Shown here: one piece after another, positions 33,287-45,700 of the stretch
Layout of the letters: every line of letters starts with the position of its first letter
How positions within the stretch are numbered: position 1 is the first letter of the stretch
From: Opisthorchis felineus
Taxonomy: Eukaryota; Platyhelminthes; Trematoda; Opisthorchiida; Opisthorchiidae
Direction of reading: 5' to 3'
Assembly: GCA_004794785.1 (NCBI GenBank)
Contig: SJOL01005788.1
Span: 256,006-320,005, forward strand
Length of the DNA: 64,000 nucleotides
Program-made: the position numbers and the translations under genes
The notes under the pieces: model-generated
Databases searched by the model: none
The model's input: the letters and a program-made list of their open reading frames with translations, nothing else
Told to the model about the DNA's origin: nothing

Positions 33287-34379
33287 TAGAACATAAGGTG
33301 CACCCACATGACCTTACAGTGACGTTAAGATATCGAGCCTGAGAAAAATATTCGTACACAATAATGTCGGGCTTTCGGCCCTATCTTTTGAAGTGCCGCT
33401 TTGCAAACCATAATCATTATAAAGGTGACACAGTGCACAGCTCTGCGTATCATTCAGATCCAAAGAACGTTGAAATAACGACATTCAGTCCTGACTGATC
33501 ACAATTCGATATACACAGTTTTTTTCATGCGAGCCTCCGCGTTCAGCAAGTAAAAACGAGTGTTTACCATGAAGGCCAAAATGTTCATAGGTATTCCTCA
33601 ACTTTGAAAGAAACACTTGGTCACCTTGTTTTTGGGCTATCGCGTGTAGAGGCAATTTTAAAATACTATTAATAAGATGTTTTTCAATTTAAGCTATTCG
33701 GTGAACTAGAAGAATTTAAAAGGCGTCAAGAATAGCCGCAGCGATGTCCTCTATTGTTCTGCGCAAACTTATTACCCCAAGGTCACAACATAAGCACTTT
33801 TCGCAGATTTCTTTGTGTTACTCATCCGCGACATCGGAATCAGAATGGAAACAAGCAGCACCCTCAAAAGTTCGCAGAAAGGGTAGATCGCCTGAACGTC
33901 CAAAAACGAACAAAGAGCATTTCTACACCTGCTCAAGCATCGGAGCCCTTCGCAGTAGCAACCAATTTGCCATAACCTCCCGGATGGGCCAGTCGTCGAT
34001 ATATCTCCTGCAATATGCGAAGCTTCCAACTCTTACTTCCCTGACTCCCCGACTTTGCCGCATTACAACATCATATTCCATCCATATGTTACAAAACCTC
34101 TTCTCCTTAGAATCGCCATAATCCTGAGCCAAGCATTCCTATACCAAAATTTTTTATCCGCATCTGACTCCGACGGTACCCCTCCAGTCTTTGTCCATCT
34201 GGGTAACCACAACATACCCAACCATTTTCTGAGCGCCAGCCAATTTCATATCTCATAGAAATAGCCAATTAGCACCCCGCCGCAAGTTAGGGATCCAGAT
34301 GTGGCTCAGTCTACAATGTGGAGAGTTGCAGGCCGGAAAGAATAATAAAAAAGCACTAGTAATAAACCTACTATCTCCC
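33287..34379. other. Possible decayed repeat, no gene supported
   Basis: GTAGAACATAAGGT at 33286-33299 matches the 5' arm of the hammerhead repeat at 36778-36790, and GTGACG follows 20 bases later, but no core survives. The plus frame 33744-34121 (125 codons, basic and serine-rich) might be the upstream part of the LINE whose RT relic begins near 34390. No domain supports that. Confidence 0.25.
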
Positions 34380-34920
34380 TTTTGAACGTTCCACAATATG
34401 GCCAAAGCTACCCTGTCTTATGACCATGACCAGGACCTAATTGTCACATACCTAGATATCCAGCACATATCTGGTAGAGTACCACACGCCTACCTTCTCA
34501 GGAACATTTCTACGTATGGCAACGTTGACACCATCCGACCATGTTTCCGATCATACCTTAATGGCCGCACCCAGCAATAAAATTAGGCCCCATTAAAACT
34601 CAGGTGCTGTTAGTCTAACTCTATCCCCTATATGTGTTCATGATGTTGACAGTATGCCTTGTACTGGCATAACCTATACCTTAACAACTATATCAGGACT
34701 GTCTTTAACTCCCATTCCATGATATTGAGGAAACTATCCCCACGATTCCTGCAGGCCTTAAGTACTGAGGGCTTGGTCGTCTCAATCGGGACTAGGCTTT
34801 CCCGTTATCAAACACAGTCTTCCTTGTTGCAGTATCCCGCGAGCTAGAAGATAACCCAGTCTTCACTACACGCTGTTCCTCCCCCATTGAATTCTGCGAA
34901 CAAATATCCTATCAGACTGC
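34380..34920 (+). mobile_element. Non-LTR retrotransposon reverse transcriptase relic (Jockey/CR1-like)
   Basis: The frame 34398-34580 reads LDIQHISGRVPHAYLLRNIS, then RSYLNGRTQQ. This is a worn form of the LINE motif D-SKAFDRVPH-LLL-KL followed by SYL-GRTQ. About 40 bases on, in another frame, SLTLSPICVHDVDSMP resembles the degenerate GVPQGS-LSPLLF-V-DMP block. The active-site box cannot be recognised. Several frame changes are needed, so it is long dead. The superfamily within the non-LTR elements is inferred. Confidence 0.5.
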
Positions 34921-36670
34921 CGAATTTCCCAGATCATAATAGGTTATCTAATTAGTTTTTAAAGTCAAAACAGCGTAGTGACACAAGATATTATAATTCG
35001 ACGTTTCGATTGGCCTGGACAAACTTTCCAAGGATTTCTACAATCGATTGAATACGAGTAAAGTACAGCGTCATTTGGGTCCGCTATTGTCTTCTGTGTT
35101 CCTGAGATCAGTTGGCAGTCAGATGCGACCAGCGTGGGTGGATGCATTAGCTCTGTGTGCGTGTACGCGCGATTGTGTGTACTTTGATTAGGATGTGCCT
35201 CCATTTGATGTTATGCTGGCTACTACTCTGGAGGTCAAAGTGGAGTTCCACAAACTTGTCTCTTCCATTGTAGAATACTGTTCAATCATCTGTTGAAAAT
35301 GCACAGGTATCATCGGATCACAATTTCAGGACTGCAGAAAGCATTTACCATCCACATTTACCATCTACATGCCTGACTTGTTTGAAGTGGATATCTTTGC
35401 TTCGTCGCTAGCCAAATATTTTAGTTTTACAAATCGATCACCTCAGTTAACCTGTTTGTTCATTTTTGATGAGAATGAAGTCTTGTTTGTTGAACATACA
35501 TTTTCAGACTATTTTCTCGAACCTTGTGCTGAAATTTGATCCGTATTGCCTTTGTCATCCTTCTGCCCTGATGACTGTTTGGGCCCATTAAGCAATATGC
35601 AGAATAAAATGTGTTGTTGTCATGGCAGCTGTAAAGCTTATCAACGATGCAAGTCCATTTGTCAAATTTATCAGTTGTTCGCCCTTAAGCTGGATCTGCA
35701 GGGGGCTGTTTTCTACCTTACCTATTCTACCAACTCTTGTCTAGTAAACTTATTAAGCTGGTGTAGCAGTCACCGGACGCCTTAAAGTCTATCCCCCATC
35801 TGTCTCAGAATAATGTGATTACTTGCAGTATCGAAAGAATGGCTCCCCAGAGGGAGAAATGCTACTGAGTACCTGAGTACTTCCAATGTCAGCGGCATTC
35901 TCATGTTTTGGCTAGAACTTCCAGCATCAGTTTGCTGGCTCATATCCACACACCAGATTCTTATCCATATTTTTCACTTTGCGTGAGAATATATCTGTTT
36001 ATGATCAGATCAGCCATGTAACAAGGCTTCGGTGCCATAGCAAAAAGCCACTCTCGTGCTCACAAACGATTCTAGAATTGTGACACCTCTCATAGTTTGA
36101 CGCGATTTAGGCCTGCAGTTAGGTCTAAGGTTGGGCCTTGTTAGCTAGGCTTTCAAAAGAGAATCTTGTTGGCCTCATCTTCGGCTCCCCTATCAATTAT
36201 TTGAATTGTTATGAACTTAAGTAAGTGCTCCTCTCGTATACGAGGCCTCTGAATGAGCCATATCCCCGAAAAGCACTCGGAGCAACGGAATTATTTTAAA
36301 GTGGAATTCCTTCCTGGAGCCAGTAACCTAGCAAGGCACACATGGCACCTGTGTATTTACAGAGGAGTGGTCCGTTTCAAGAGGTGGAAAATTTTTCACC
36401 TACAGTTTTTGATACTTTGGCAAAACTGCAATGGCTGAGCACATCCGCCCGTCCTTGTCGTTTTTATCATATCGTTCCAAATCGTTTTTTCCACCTCTAA
36501 CTTCGAACACTGCGAACTGATTTCGACCAAGCATACTCAACCCTGAAAACAATGCCAATCTTTTTCATTATTCCTCAAAACCCCGAGAAATGGTACCAGT
36601 CAAGTGTATATAAAAAACAGCACCAGTTGTCATGCGTGTGAACCGGAAGACAACTCAAACAGGTAATACA
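34921..36670. other. No gene seen
   Basis: This is A/T-rich DNA with only short open frames. No conserved domain, tail or repeat boundary was recognised. Confidence 0.4.
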
Positions 36671-36890
36671 GACCATCACAAACGAGAGATTCAGCTGGGT
36701 TCCAGTGAGTTCCTCGCAAAACCAAATTTGTTTGCAAATGAGTTTATTTCGCTAATTTCGTGCAATTTGGTCTCAAGTAGAACATAAGGTTGACGGAAAC
36801 TCGGGGACTGCGCCTACCTGATGAGCCCCAAGAAGGGCGAAACCAGTCGTGGGCTGTCGAAGAATTTTCAGCAACCTTATGAGTAGTGCA
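36671..36890 (+). repeat. Hammerhead-bearing dispersed repeat, best copy
   Basis: The left block (36671-36755; GAGAGATTCAGCTGGGTT and GTTTGCAAATGAG-TTATTTCG) recurs at 56981-57072. The right block (AAGTAGAACATAAGGTTG into the ribozyme) recurs at 48274-48360. Together these define a repeat of at least 220 bases with the hammerhead near its right end. Hammerheads are known in Penelope-like elements, in schistosome Sm-alpha SINEs and in retrozymes; no Penelope reverse transcriptase or GIY-YIG domain is visible nearby, so the host element is undecided. Confidence 0.6.
36786..36878 (+). ncRNA. Type I hammerhead ribozyme, near-intact core
   Basis: The conserved core is complete: CUGAUGA at 36818-36824, stem II GCCC (36825-36828) with loop CAAGAA and GGGC (36835-36838), and GAAA at 36839-36842. 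Stem III is minimal, AC/GU around CA, and the predicted cleavage is after GUC at 36848. Inner stem I is six pairs: GCCUAC (36812-36817) with GUGGGC (36849-36854), one of them a G-U wobble. An outer stem I, AAGGUUG (36786-36792) with CAACCUU (36872-36878), is perfect, leaving the internal loops that normally make the tertiary contact. The schistosome ribozyme has the same stem II size and a CAAAUA loop. Self-cleavage is predicted but the tiny stem III may need a dimer. Confidence 0.8.
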
Positions 36891-37099
36891 TTACGAAGAC
36901 AGACCTTTCTTTTCCGTATAGTAACAACAGGCTAGCTCAGCATTTTGAATAGGCATGGTATTCAAATGGTTGTGCGGACCCCAAGTTCAGGCATCAAAAT
37001 ACATGCACTCCAATATAACTGTAAGTAACCGATGAAAATTTGTTTCTTGCGGAATCGAATTCGTGACACCGTTTGAGCTAATCTGAGTGCTGTTAAGCC

Positions 37100-37210
37100 G
37101 CCAGGTCGCCGAACGGTTAAGTTATCAATCGCTGACCAGAAGGTCGCGGGTTGCTGATGATTCTTCACAAGGATGAAACAGCTGCAGTGCTTCTTGACTT
37201 TTTAGCCTAC
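37100..37210 (+). repeat. tRNA-derived SINE with hammerhead body, copy 2
   Basis: The head holds an A-box-like GGTCGCCGAACGGTTAAG (37104-37121) and a B-box start GTCGCGGGTT (37143-37152). About 30 bases are missing between the B box and the ribozyme, so GGGTTG runs straight into CTGATGA. The end CTTCTTGACTTTTTAGCC matches the other copies. tRNA-Ser/Leu-like heads with the GG-C-GAACGGTTAAG pattern are common sources of SINE promoters; the parent tRNA here is a guess. Confidence 0.65.
37150..37196 (+). ncRNA. Hammerhead ribozyme in SINE copy 2, impaired
   Basis: CUGAUGA is at 37154-37160 and GAAA at 37175-37178, separated by a 14-base stem II (UUCU, loop UCACAA, GGAU) whose first pair is a U-U mismatch. 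Downstream, CAGCUG runs directly into CAGUGC, so the cleavage trinucleotide seen in copy 1 (GUA) is lost. Stem I (GGUUG with CAGUG) pairs only with wobbles. The core is kept but cleavage is unlikely. Confidence 0.6.
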
Positions 37211-40200
37211 ATTGGTTTCAGTGACAGAACGAAATTTCAGTTGACTATTACTAAATCTCCTTACACTATCATCAACCATGGGATCGTTTTCAATTTCAAT
37301 GAGCTTTACTTATTGACTGTACAAGTTGGTTTTTTGAGCTATGAAGGTGATTCGTAAAGGTTACAGCAATGCTTTATTTTGGACACCACGAATTATGTAT
37401 TTTTTGGCATATCATTTCTACACTTCATTTCAATTGTGTGCACTTGTTTCCTTCGTGCTGACAAGCTTGATTTCTTTCTAGTATTTATACAACACCCAAT
37501 AAACGAAACCAACAGATGAAACAGTTTTGGTTAGAGTCTTCTATGATAGTGAAGCACTGTACTAGCAAACAGCCTCTTCACACTTATCCATATGTCGTCT
37601 GATATTGCATGTTCCATCCTCTTCTTAGTAATTATTTGGTCCTCAGTGTCGCACCAGTCCACTTGAAGCCTGCAGATAAGCCACTCCTACGCAGCAGAAC
37701 CAAAAAATGGTATTTCATGGCAACCCGGAAATCACTTCACAGAAGATCATTTCGAAACATTTTTGGTTCTGCGCAACTAGTGTCATATTGCTTCTCAAGA
37801 ATAAGTCTGATCATCCGCATCGCCCAATACAGTTTCTGCTAAAGTGGTTGCATGTGTGAACACGTTTCGGAAAGGTGAACTCGGCAAAACGGCTCTCACG
37901 CCATCAAGTGGCTTTAGATCAGCTCCAATCGGGGCTGCTGAAGTCCACGGACGGTAATCACCTTAAAAGTTACAAAACGTCTTCAGGCGGTCTGTCGAGA
38001 ACCACCACCGAAAAAGGTGAAACTCTACCAGAGATAAGGCGTTCTACAAGCTATCCACCTCAATGCTACCACGTCGCCTGAAGGAGATGGATAGCACCAA
38101 GAATTCCTTGAAGGTGTCTTTTCGGATCAAACCCACCGTCCTGCTCATAAAGCTCTGTGAGTGTGGCCTCCTAGTTGGTTTCGTTTCTATCTGAAAGCAT
38201 GTAAAATGGGAGTTTCAGATGCACGGCTGTTACTCAGTAGATTGACCTCCAGCGTGTAAAGTTCATTATTCTGTTCGTTATGTTCAAAGGTAACTTTGCT
38301 GTCCGCTGTTTGACTACACCGGCAAGATGAAACCGTGGCGGCCATTGAATTTTACGACGACACAGATTATTCAACAAGCCTTGATGTCAAATACCGACTC
38401 TCATTAAAAGCCACCAAGTGCAACGTAACGTCAGTAGAATTCATACCAGGGCTCTGTCGGTTCTGCGCACACTGAAAAAAGCAACAGCAGTGTAAGACCT
38501 TAGGTCAGGAGTGGGCTTTTATCTTGTGGTATCCTGACAAGAGAGTGAGAGGACGGTCGGCAAACTCGTGCTCTGGGCCTTGAGCCCTCGCGCCTCCGTA
38601 TGCTGCTTCCAGGAGTATGTCATATATGTTTCCCCCTAACGGAAGCCTTCTAGAGGCTCTCAAGCTTTACGCAAGTAAACTTAGCCTATGCTCAAGGGCT
38701 AGTAGGACCAAAAGCATACTCTACACACTACTGAAGTACTTGTAGTGAAAGATCCCTTTTGGTAAAGTTTATTCACAAGTAAACATCCACCAGCCGTTAA
38801 CAACACCAAACGCTTATTCGTGAAAAAACCAAACGTGCAACATACACACGGCTCCCCTTGTTGAAGAAAGCGTTTTCCACACTTCAAGTACCACAACTCT
38901 GGAATCGGATGCAAGCTACATTCATGCAGCTTTATTTCTATAATTACGACTGTTTCCCACCCAAATTGCACTTCTATGCGCTGGCATGTCAAAAAACGTT
39001 GAAAGTCTAATTAACGGTCAACAGTATATTTGTATGCTGTCAATTATTAGGTGGCTTACCGTTTAACTGACTAAGCAGATGCCGGCTGTCTGACTCAGTG
39101 ATTCCGCCTTGAGTATTGTGTCCATTAACTCTGGGTCGTGGCAGCTAAAGGTGGATAACTCGGAATTTAAAGTTCAGAACAATCGAGTATTAGCTAATGG
39201 AACCCTTCCTTCAAGGGTCTATACAGCTATTACTAAAAGTAATTCTGGGTGCAGAAGGAGGCTGTCTTCCTTTTAGCAGCTCACACAAAGTAACCGGAGT
39301 GGAGAACTTACGGATGAGTCAGGTCAGATGGCATTGAGGAATAACTCTCAGGATAATCGAACTTCATTTAGTTACAGAGTAGACTGTCACCCCAGTACTC
39401 TTTTGTGTGTGGGATATAGATATTTGGCAACCTTTCTAGTAGGGCTTAGCTGTGGAAATATATCCGTCAGTCGCCCACACAAACAGTGTCCTTCTGCTTC
39501 GGTGTTCACCTCCGAGTCGCCTCTTGTGTGTGTACTTAGCAGCTTACGAGTAGTTAAGTCATTCTCATTGCTACATCGGTCATCAGGGGCAGTGGTTCAT
39601 AAGAACTGGTAGTACTTGGCGAAATACACAAATCTGCAAATTAGGTTTATTTTAACGGAGGATACGACTTAATCTCTAGTCTGTAAAAGTAGTCCTGTTG
39701 AATGGACATGGCGTTTTAAGCTCCTAATAAAATTTGCTCCGGTAAATATGCAGAACGAACTTGAGCATCTGCGCCTACTTTAAAAGTCCGGTGGTTAAGT
39801 TTGGGGCCTAGTCAAAACACTGATCAGGAAAGGTCGGAACTAGGTTTCCTAAACAGCCCTTCATTTTTCTGTGTTCGAAACGTTTGATTCCCATTCATCC
39901 TTGTTATATAAATATGAACGCACTGGTTTGTTGTCATGGCACTAAAGACACTAATGGCAGTAAACAAAGGAGTTCAGCACAGTGAGGATATTGCCTTGAC
40001 CACAGTCAGAGACAGTTTAAAAGTACTGTACTGTTTGCTTTCGTAACAGTTGAGTGAGTTGGAACTATTGAGTAGGGCAGCGACGCAGGCGTACATACCA
40101 AAACATCAGTGATAATTGCAAATATGGTCTCGTTTCAAGCCATCAATCGTGCCCCATGTAAAGCACAATCCTAGGAATCTCGCCAATGCACCATTAGTTA

Positions 40201-40824
40201 ATGTGTTTAGACCTACATGGAATGAAAAGCAGGCAAACTCAACTCATCCTGTCCATATTTACCTTTCTGAATTCATGCACCACTGTGGAAAATTTACAAA
40301 TTGTCGTGCGATGCTCTACATCTTTGTTGTTCCCTTTGACGCTAGATGTGTAAAGGCAAGTTAGGTTGTATTATACCCCAATAATTCGAGGACGCGGCTG
40401 ATTCGCAAAACTTCTCCAGTGCAGGATTTCTTCCAGAAGGCTTTGATGAAGCAATTTCTATAGGACGTTACTGCGAATTGGCAATACACGTGCGGACGAA
40501 GGGGCAAGAACATATTCGTCTAAGTTGATAATAAACACGTTGAAAGCCATTAGCAAATGTCTAAACAAATGTTCCTTAATTTTTCTCAGTAGGTCAGATC
40601 ACTCACTTTGGGAAGACTGATGAGCAAGCATGAATTTACACTTCGTATTGTCACGGAACAATGGAGAAGGGAAAAGTAGAGACATCCATAATTGGCTAAG
40701 AAGAAGACTAGTTTCACAAGGTGAGTCAAACCTCCTTCTGAGAAGTCGTCACTTGAGGGGACAGTAAGTACGTGACCACCTGATTTGGTTTCCGTGATTG
40801 AAAGATGAGTGGCACTATGTCCTG
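37211..40824. other. No gene seen
   Basis: Short frames at 37609-37842, 37875-38081 and 39328-39612 show no known domain. No repeat boundaries or RNA genes were recognised in this stretch. Confidence 0.4.
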
Positions 40825-41000
40825 TCCAAGTGAGGAGTAATCACATTGTTGATCAGCAGCTCGTGGCCATACGGTTAAACTTTCAAGTACTGAAAGGAAA
40901 TTTGTGGGTTTGTATCTCTGGGAGTTTCGTAAGATGCGCACTGCTGATGAATCCCAACAAGGATGACATCTGTGCGGCACTTCTTGGCTTTTCACGACGC
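40825..41000 (+). repeat. tRNA-derived SINE with hammerhead body, copy 3 (most complete)
   Basis: The 5' flank TAATCACATTGTTGATC aligns with 31744-31760 of copy 1. The head has an A-box-like CGTGGCCATACGGTTAA (40862-40878), an anticodon-arm-like hairpin CTTTC/GAAAG with a seven-base loop (about 40880-40896), and a B-box-like GGGTTTGTATC (40907-40917). A ribozyme body follows from 40936, then CTTCTTGGCTTTTCA. This head-to-body order is that of the schistosome Sm-alpha SINEs, which pair a pol III promoter with a hammerhead. Confidence 0.7.
40936..40980 (+). ncRNA. Hammerhead ribozyme in SINE copy 3, one core change
   Basis: The 5' arm GCGCACUG is followed by CUGAUGA (40944-40950) and a perfect stem II (AUCC, loop CAACAA, GGAU; 40951-40964). 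The GAAA box reads GACA. The 3' arm, CAGUGC in the consensus, reads GGCAC here, so stem I no longer closes well. The core A change and arm change both predict an inactive ribozyme. Confidence 0.6.
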
Positions 41001-42774
41001 TCCCTCACTATAACGTAAATGCTGTTCACATGGGCGGGCAGTTTGATCATGGCGGCCACAGTGCCCACAACAGCTGATTTGACGGCTGTCTGGCACAGAC
41101 AGGTGAGATGCATCTGACCATGCGCAGAAAGACTGAGACCGTGGTAAATAACGAACAGTACAAATTCATGTGTCGCGAAAATGCGGCAGTGTTGCAGCAG
41201 AGTATGCGAGAAGTAGACTTGAAATCGGAAAAATGTCTGTGTGTGGAATCACAAATGAGTATCGATCACCTTGCACACATCAAGTCTTGTCAGCAGTTGT
41301 TCTGCATAAGACGTATGTGATGTGATACAGAATGGTATAACAAGAATCCATTTGTCACAAATGTATGCAACTGCCAGCTGGCCATTTGGTCGTTTGTTAT
41401 GGATCCTGCTAAGTCTAGGGGTGGGAGTTCAAAACTCAGATGAGTCGGACGGAAGATCGATATTCATCCTCACATCACCACTGAACAGCCATCCTGGGAA
41501 GAGTTACCTCCTGCCTGAGAATCCCTAACTTTAGCGTGTGAGACAATACGGAAGGAAGTCAAAGGAACCTATTAAGAGAAATCGGATAAGCTCCCCAGAT
41601 GGACGCGGTAAACTGGACGAAAATAAATTATTCTGATGAGTGATGTTTTGGCTCTAGACTTGTACACATTGGGTTAGCCCATTCCATAATGACCACTAAC
41701 TACTGGTTGAAAAGCATCGTCCTAAAGAGCTGGCTAGGTTGTTGTAAAATGACTTTTGTGTTCGTGTTTAAACCAGTCCCAAAGTACATTCAAGGCCCAC
41801 CCTCCAAGTATGATAAAAAATTCTGGGCTGTGACTTTTGGATGAATCTTCCAATTTTTGTCAGAAAGAGGGAAGCCCAGCCTACGAATTCCAAATCAAGT
41901 ATTCGATTGGATACCTCAGAACCGGTCACAATAATGGAGGTGGTCATACAACGACACTTTGCGGACAATGGTGAAAAAATTTTGACGGGACTGCGAAAAA
42001 ATTTTCCGGTGTATGTGCATGATCCTTTTGAGTGGAATGGTCACTTCAAACCAATAAATGGTGAACAAAACTTTTCCCCAACCATTTCAGTTATCTAGGG
42101 AAAATAATGCAAGGTTTATGAATCTGGTGGCAGGGGAGAACATTCTGACCAAGAGATTGATTGCTGTGTTTTGTCCTCGTAACATCGTATAACCCGGTGT
42201 GCCCAAATAGAGTGGCTCACCATGTTCAGCGAACTGTCACCAATAAGATTCTGTAACCTCAGTGAATATGTTCACGAGTAAAGCCGTCATACTCAGCTGT
42301 TTCACATAACCAGTTTCATCGTCTGTCACTTTTCACTTAAATCATAATAATTGCCTTGTGATTTGTATGGTCAATCAACCATATTGTGCTTATAAGTAGC
42401 TGTATGGAGAGAAAACCCCTAGGACTTCATTAAATTGATGTCGGTTCGTGACCTGAAAGCAGATATTTCTGTCAATTAGTGGATATCAATGCATGGGTGA
42501 GTTGTTTACGGTGTGCATTAGCTCACTGTTGATGATGTTCTCGGAGCTTCGATTGGGCAATTGGGTGTGATCATCCCTTGACTACCATGGTAAAACGACA
42601 ACAGTGCCAGTGAAAACGATTTGTCACACAAGTGGAAATTATGACACTGTTGCTACAAGTAATTTAAATCAGTGGTGCGTATGACAAAACACTGAAAGTC
42701 ATCCATGAATTTTGTACGGTATCCAAATAAGTTGGTAGTAGGTAGATTTTTCTGGATTTCGGGCGGATGATCAA
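41001..42774. other. 3' flank of the endoglycoceramidase gene; no gene seen
   Basis: This region lies downstream of the TGA at 42777-42775 in minus-strand order and must hold its 3' UTR and polyadenylation site. No clear AATAAA was recognised close to the stop. Short plus-strand frames have no domain. Confidence 0.4.
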
Positions 42775-45700
42775 TCAGTAGTTTGATTGATCACAACGAC
42801 CTAGAGCACCGGAATGACCATTAAACACCGCCTGACCGGTAGGACATCGGGATTTGGAGATGGAGACGCTGACCTTGGAGGAGGTTTGTTTGGTTCCAGC
42901 TGGCGCAACCACTTTGAGATGGTTGCCGTCTAGTGTGACATTCAACCAAGTGGGTGAGACCTGAGGAACCAGAGTTTTCGGGTAATGAATGTGAACCGGA
43001 ACAAAAATATCGGCAACCAGAAGATCCTTCTTGGTTTCTATTGAGGACAAGTGGAAGGAGTATGAAAAGTCTGCCGTCGATGGGTCAAAACTGTAGCGGA
43101 TCGGGGCACCCAAAGTGCGCAATGGATACACTCTGCTAAACGCATTCAGCTGTTGGGGTGGAAAAAATAACAGACTATTTTCATTATGCAGAAGAACCTT
43201 GTCGCTATGACAGCCAGAAAACACCTCGATACACTCGACACTCTCCATACTTTAAGAAATTTAAGCCTTGCTCACTGGGTTTTCGCTAGATAACGTACGA
43301 AGAATATAACGTGGAACGTACGCAGTGGAAAAGAAAACAATCTGAAAATTCAGGAACTTGTTCTCATGTAGTTAGGTGCGAAGAGACTGCGCAACATCGG
43401 TTTATTTTGTTTTCTATTTATGGATATACACTGAGACGAGTTAACTGCTATTGAACTGATGCATAATTTTGTTTGTTGGGCTATAAAAAATAAGCCTCCC
43501 AAATTCTTCCATAATGTAAGTTGAGGGCTGAAACCGTCAAAGTTTTCGCAATCCTGAATTTAGGGGGTCAATTTTGCCATTTGGATTTGGATCTGATTTT
43601 GAACGACGAATTTGAACGGTTAACTGTTCTGACGTAGCAAGGTTTTGTCCATTCCCGGGAATGCGTAATGCTCTAGTGAATATATCTAAGATAAACCCTG
43701 AAAGCCAACAAAACAACGTAGATCACACCGACCAGATTTTACTCGAAGCATCACTCAAAACGGAAGACCTCCCAAACAAAATGAAGACGAAATATCTTGG
43801 TCCAAGCACATTAAAATGCGTTGTGAATCAATGTAGAGTACACAAGCCGTGATTTAAACCCATCACCCATTGAACAACTCCAATTGCCATGATTTACTGT
43901 CACCTGACAACTTCCAGTTTAAAGACTAACCACTAATTACGAGCCTTGAGTACTTTCTATCATACCGCACCTAATTGTCGTGGGAGATTTCAACTCAATT
44001 TTCGTTCACTTATTCTCACACAGGTGATGTATTTCAAACAGAGACACAGCTTGCGTGGGACCAAGGCTTGTCCTGTACGTTGGGCGGGTGAGTTAGCCGG
44101 CTCTAAATGTGTCTATTAGATATACATGTATAATTACCCCAGCCCAATATCATTCTGCTGTTCAACGCTATGTGATTTACGTGTTTCGGATGCATGTGGC
44201 TGCACTATGAGCATAGCCCGGTTGATGGCGACAACAAAGCACACGGGTGAAGCTTCAAAACTGCGCAAACCTAACCTCCGTCTGAGTGAGGCATGTGAAC
44301 ACCTAACTGGTCCTGTCAGTTGCTCAATGTTTATTTCAGAGATTAAGTCATGCATGCTGTAGCTAACTCCTGACCTGTAACGCAGCAGATGGCTGCTAAG
44401 TGCGGGAGGACTGTTTTCTTAGCGCGCCAATACGTTGCTTCCCATGTGATTCGATGTTCCCGGAGCTAAACGGTTCGCAGAGAAGTTGACGTGTCACCAG
44501 TGTGATAACACTATATTAGTAAATTAGACGTCCCAATTCCAGTGAAACCACTGTGTGAAACCACTGTGTGAAACCACTGTAGGAGGAGCCTCGTTACACA
44601 GTTTGAACCGCACTTGCCAGGGCAGAAAATTTTCTCTGTGGCAGAAGGCTCGCTGTAACGGTACTCTTTATAAGACTATGCCAGTGGTTCATCCAGCTTA
44701 TCCTTTCACGACATTCTAAGAGCATTTCGAATTACACACTCTTAAGGGACAAACAGCTGCTAAAACATGTTGCCAATTTCACAACAGGCAAACCAAAGAG
44801 TAGCAGCATATAAGCATTCTGGATTAATGTCTCAAAAATCTTTCAGGGATGCAGGATTTAAAGTAGGATGTACCAGAAACGTAAACCAAAAAGTCTTGAG
44901 AAAGCATATCCAACTTAGCTGATAAAATATTGTACTAAATCAAGACAAACATTTGCTGAATATACAAACAGTTCCGTGTGAAATCCGTTGTAGGAATTGG
45001 ATACTGCGCGATTCAAAAACGTTAACGAATCTCACTAACTCTTAAACGACCATCAGTCTTGGGTGGCATGATTATTATTCAACTATCTCATCCTGTTCGA
45101 CCTGTCGCGTTAAATAATTTCACTACTTAGAGTTATGTGGATACTGGTGGAGGAGAATATTAGCATACGGTCCCACAAAAAGGACAGACAGATCGATGGA
45201 CAAAACTTAGCTTAGTTATTATTTGAACACAGACAACCAGAAGTTGGTACACAATACGAGTAAACACAAAAGTTATGCACGATGTTTTGTAAAAATCAAT
45301 ATAAGAATGCATCGCCGTTTTCAGTTTATTCATAGTGTACTTGGGCCATTACTCTACTCTACTCTACTTGATCTACATATGATATATGAGATTGTTTTTC
45401 TTCTTCCTAACAACCACGTCGTTCAAAACTTGGGTCATTAGGCCTGATAGAACCAAGGGAGTGCAAAGTACAAACACTTTGGATGCTAAGATGCTAAGAT
45501 GCTTCAGTTCATAACAACACACAGGAAGCCATTTTGAGATATTATGTAATGGCAAGGTCTTGGAGTCCAATGTAGTTGACTGTAAAGATATTTCATGTTC
45601 ACAAACCAATCGGTGGCTCAGTAACTCAGTGGATGAGCTCGAGACAATTCAGTCAGACAACTCACACACGAAATTCAAACGATAAGCTAAATTGCGAAAA

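Noticed and set aside
41420..41650. CAGATGAGTCGGACGGAAGA and CTGATGAGTGATG as ribozyme cores
   Set aside because: Neither is followed by a stem and GAAA in the required geometry.
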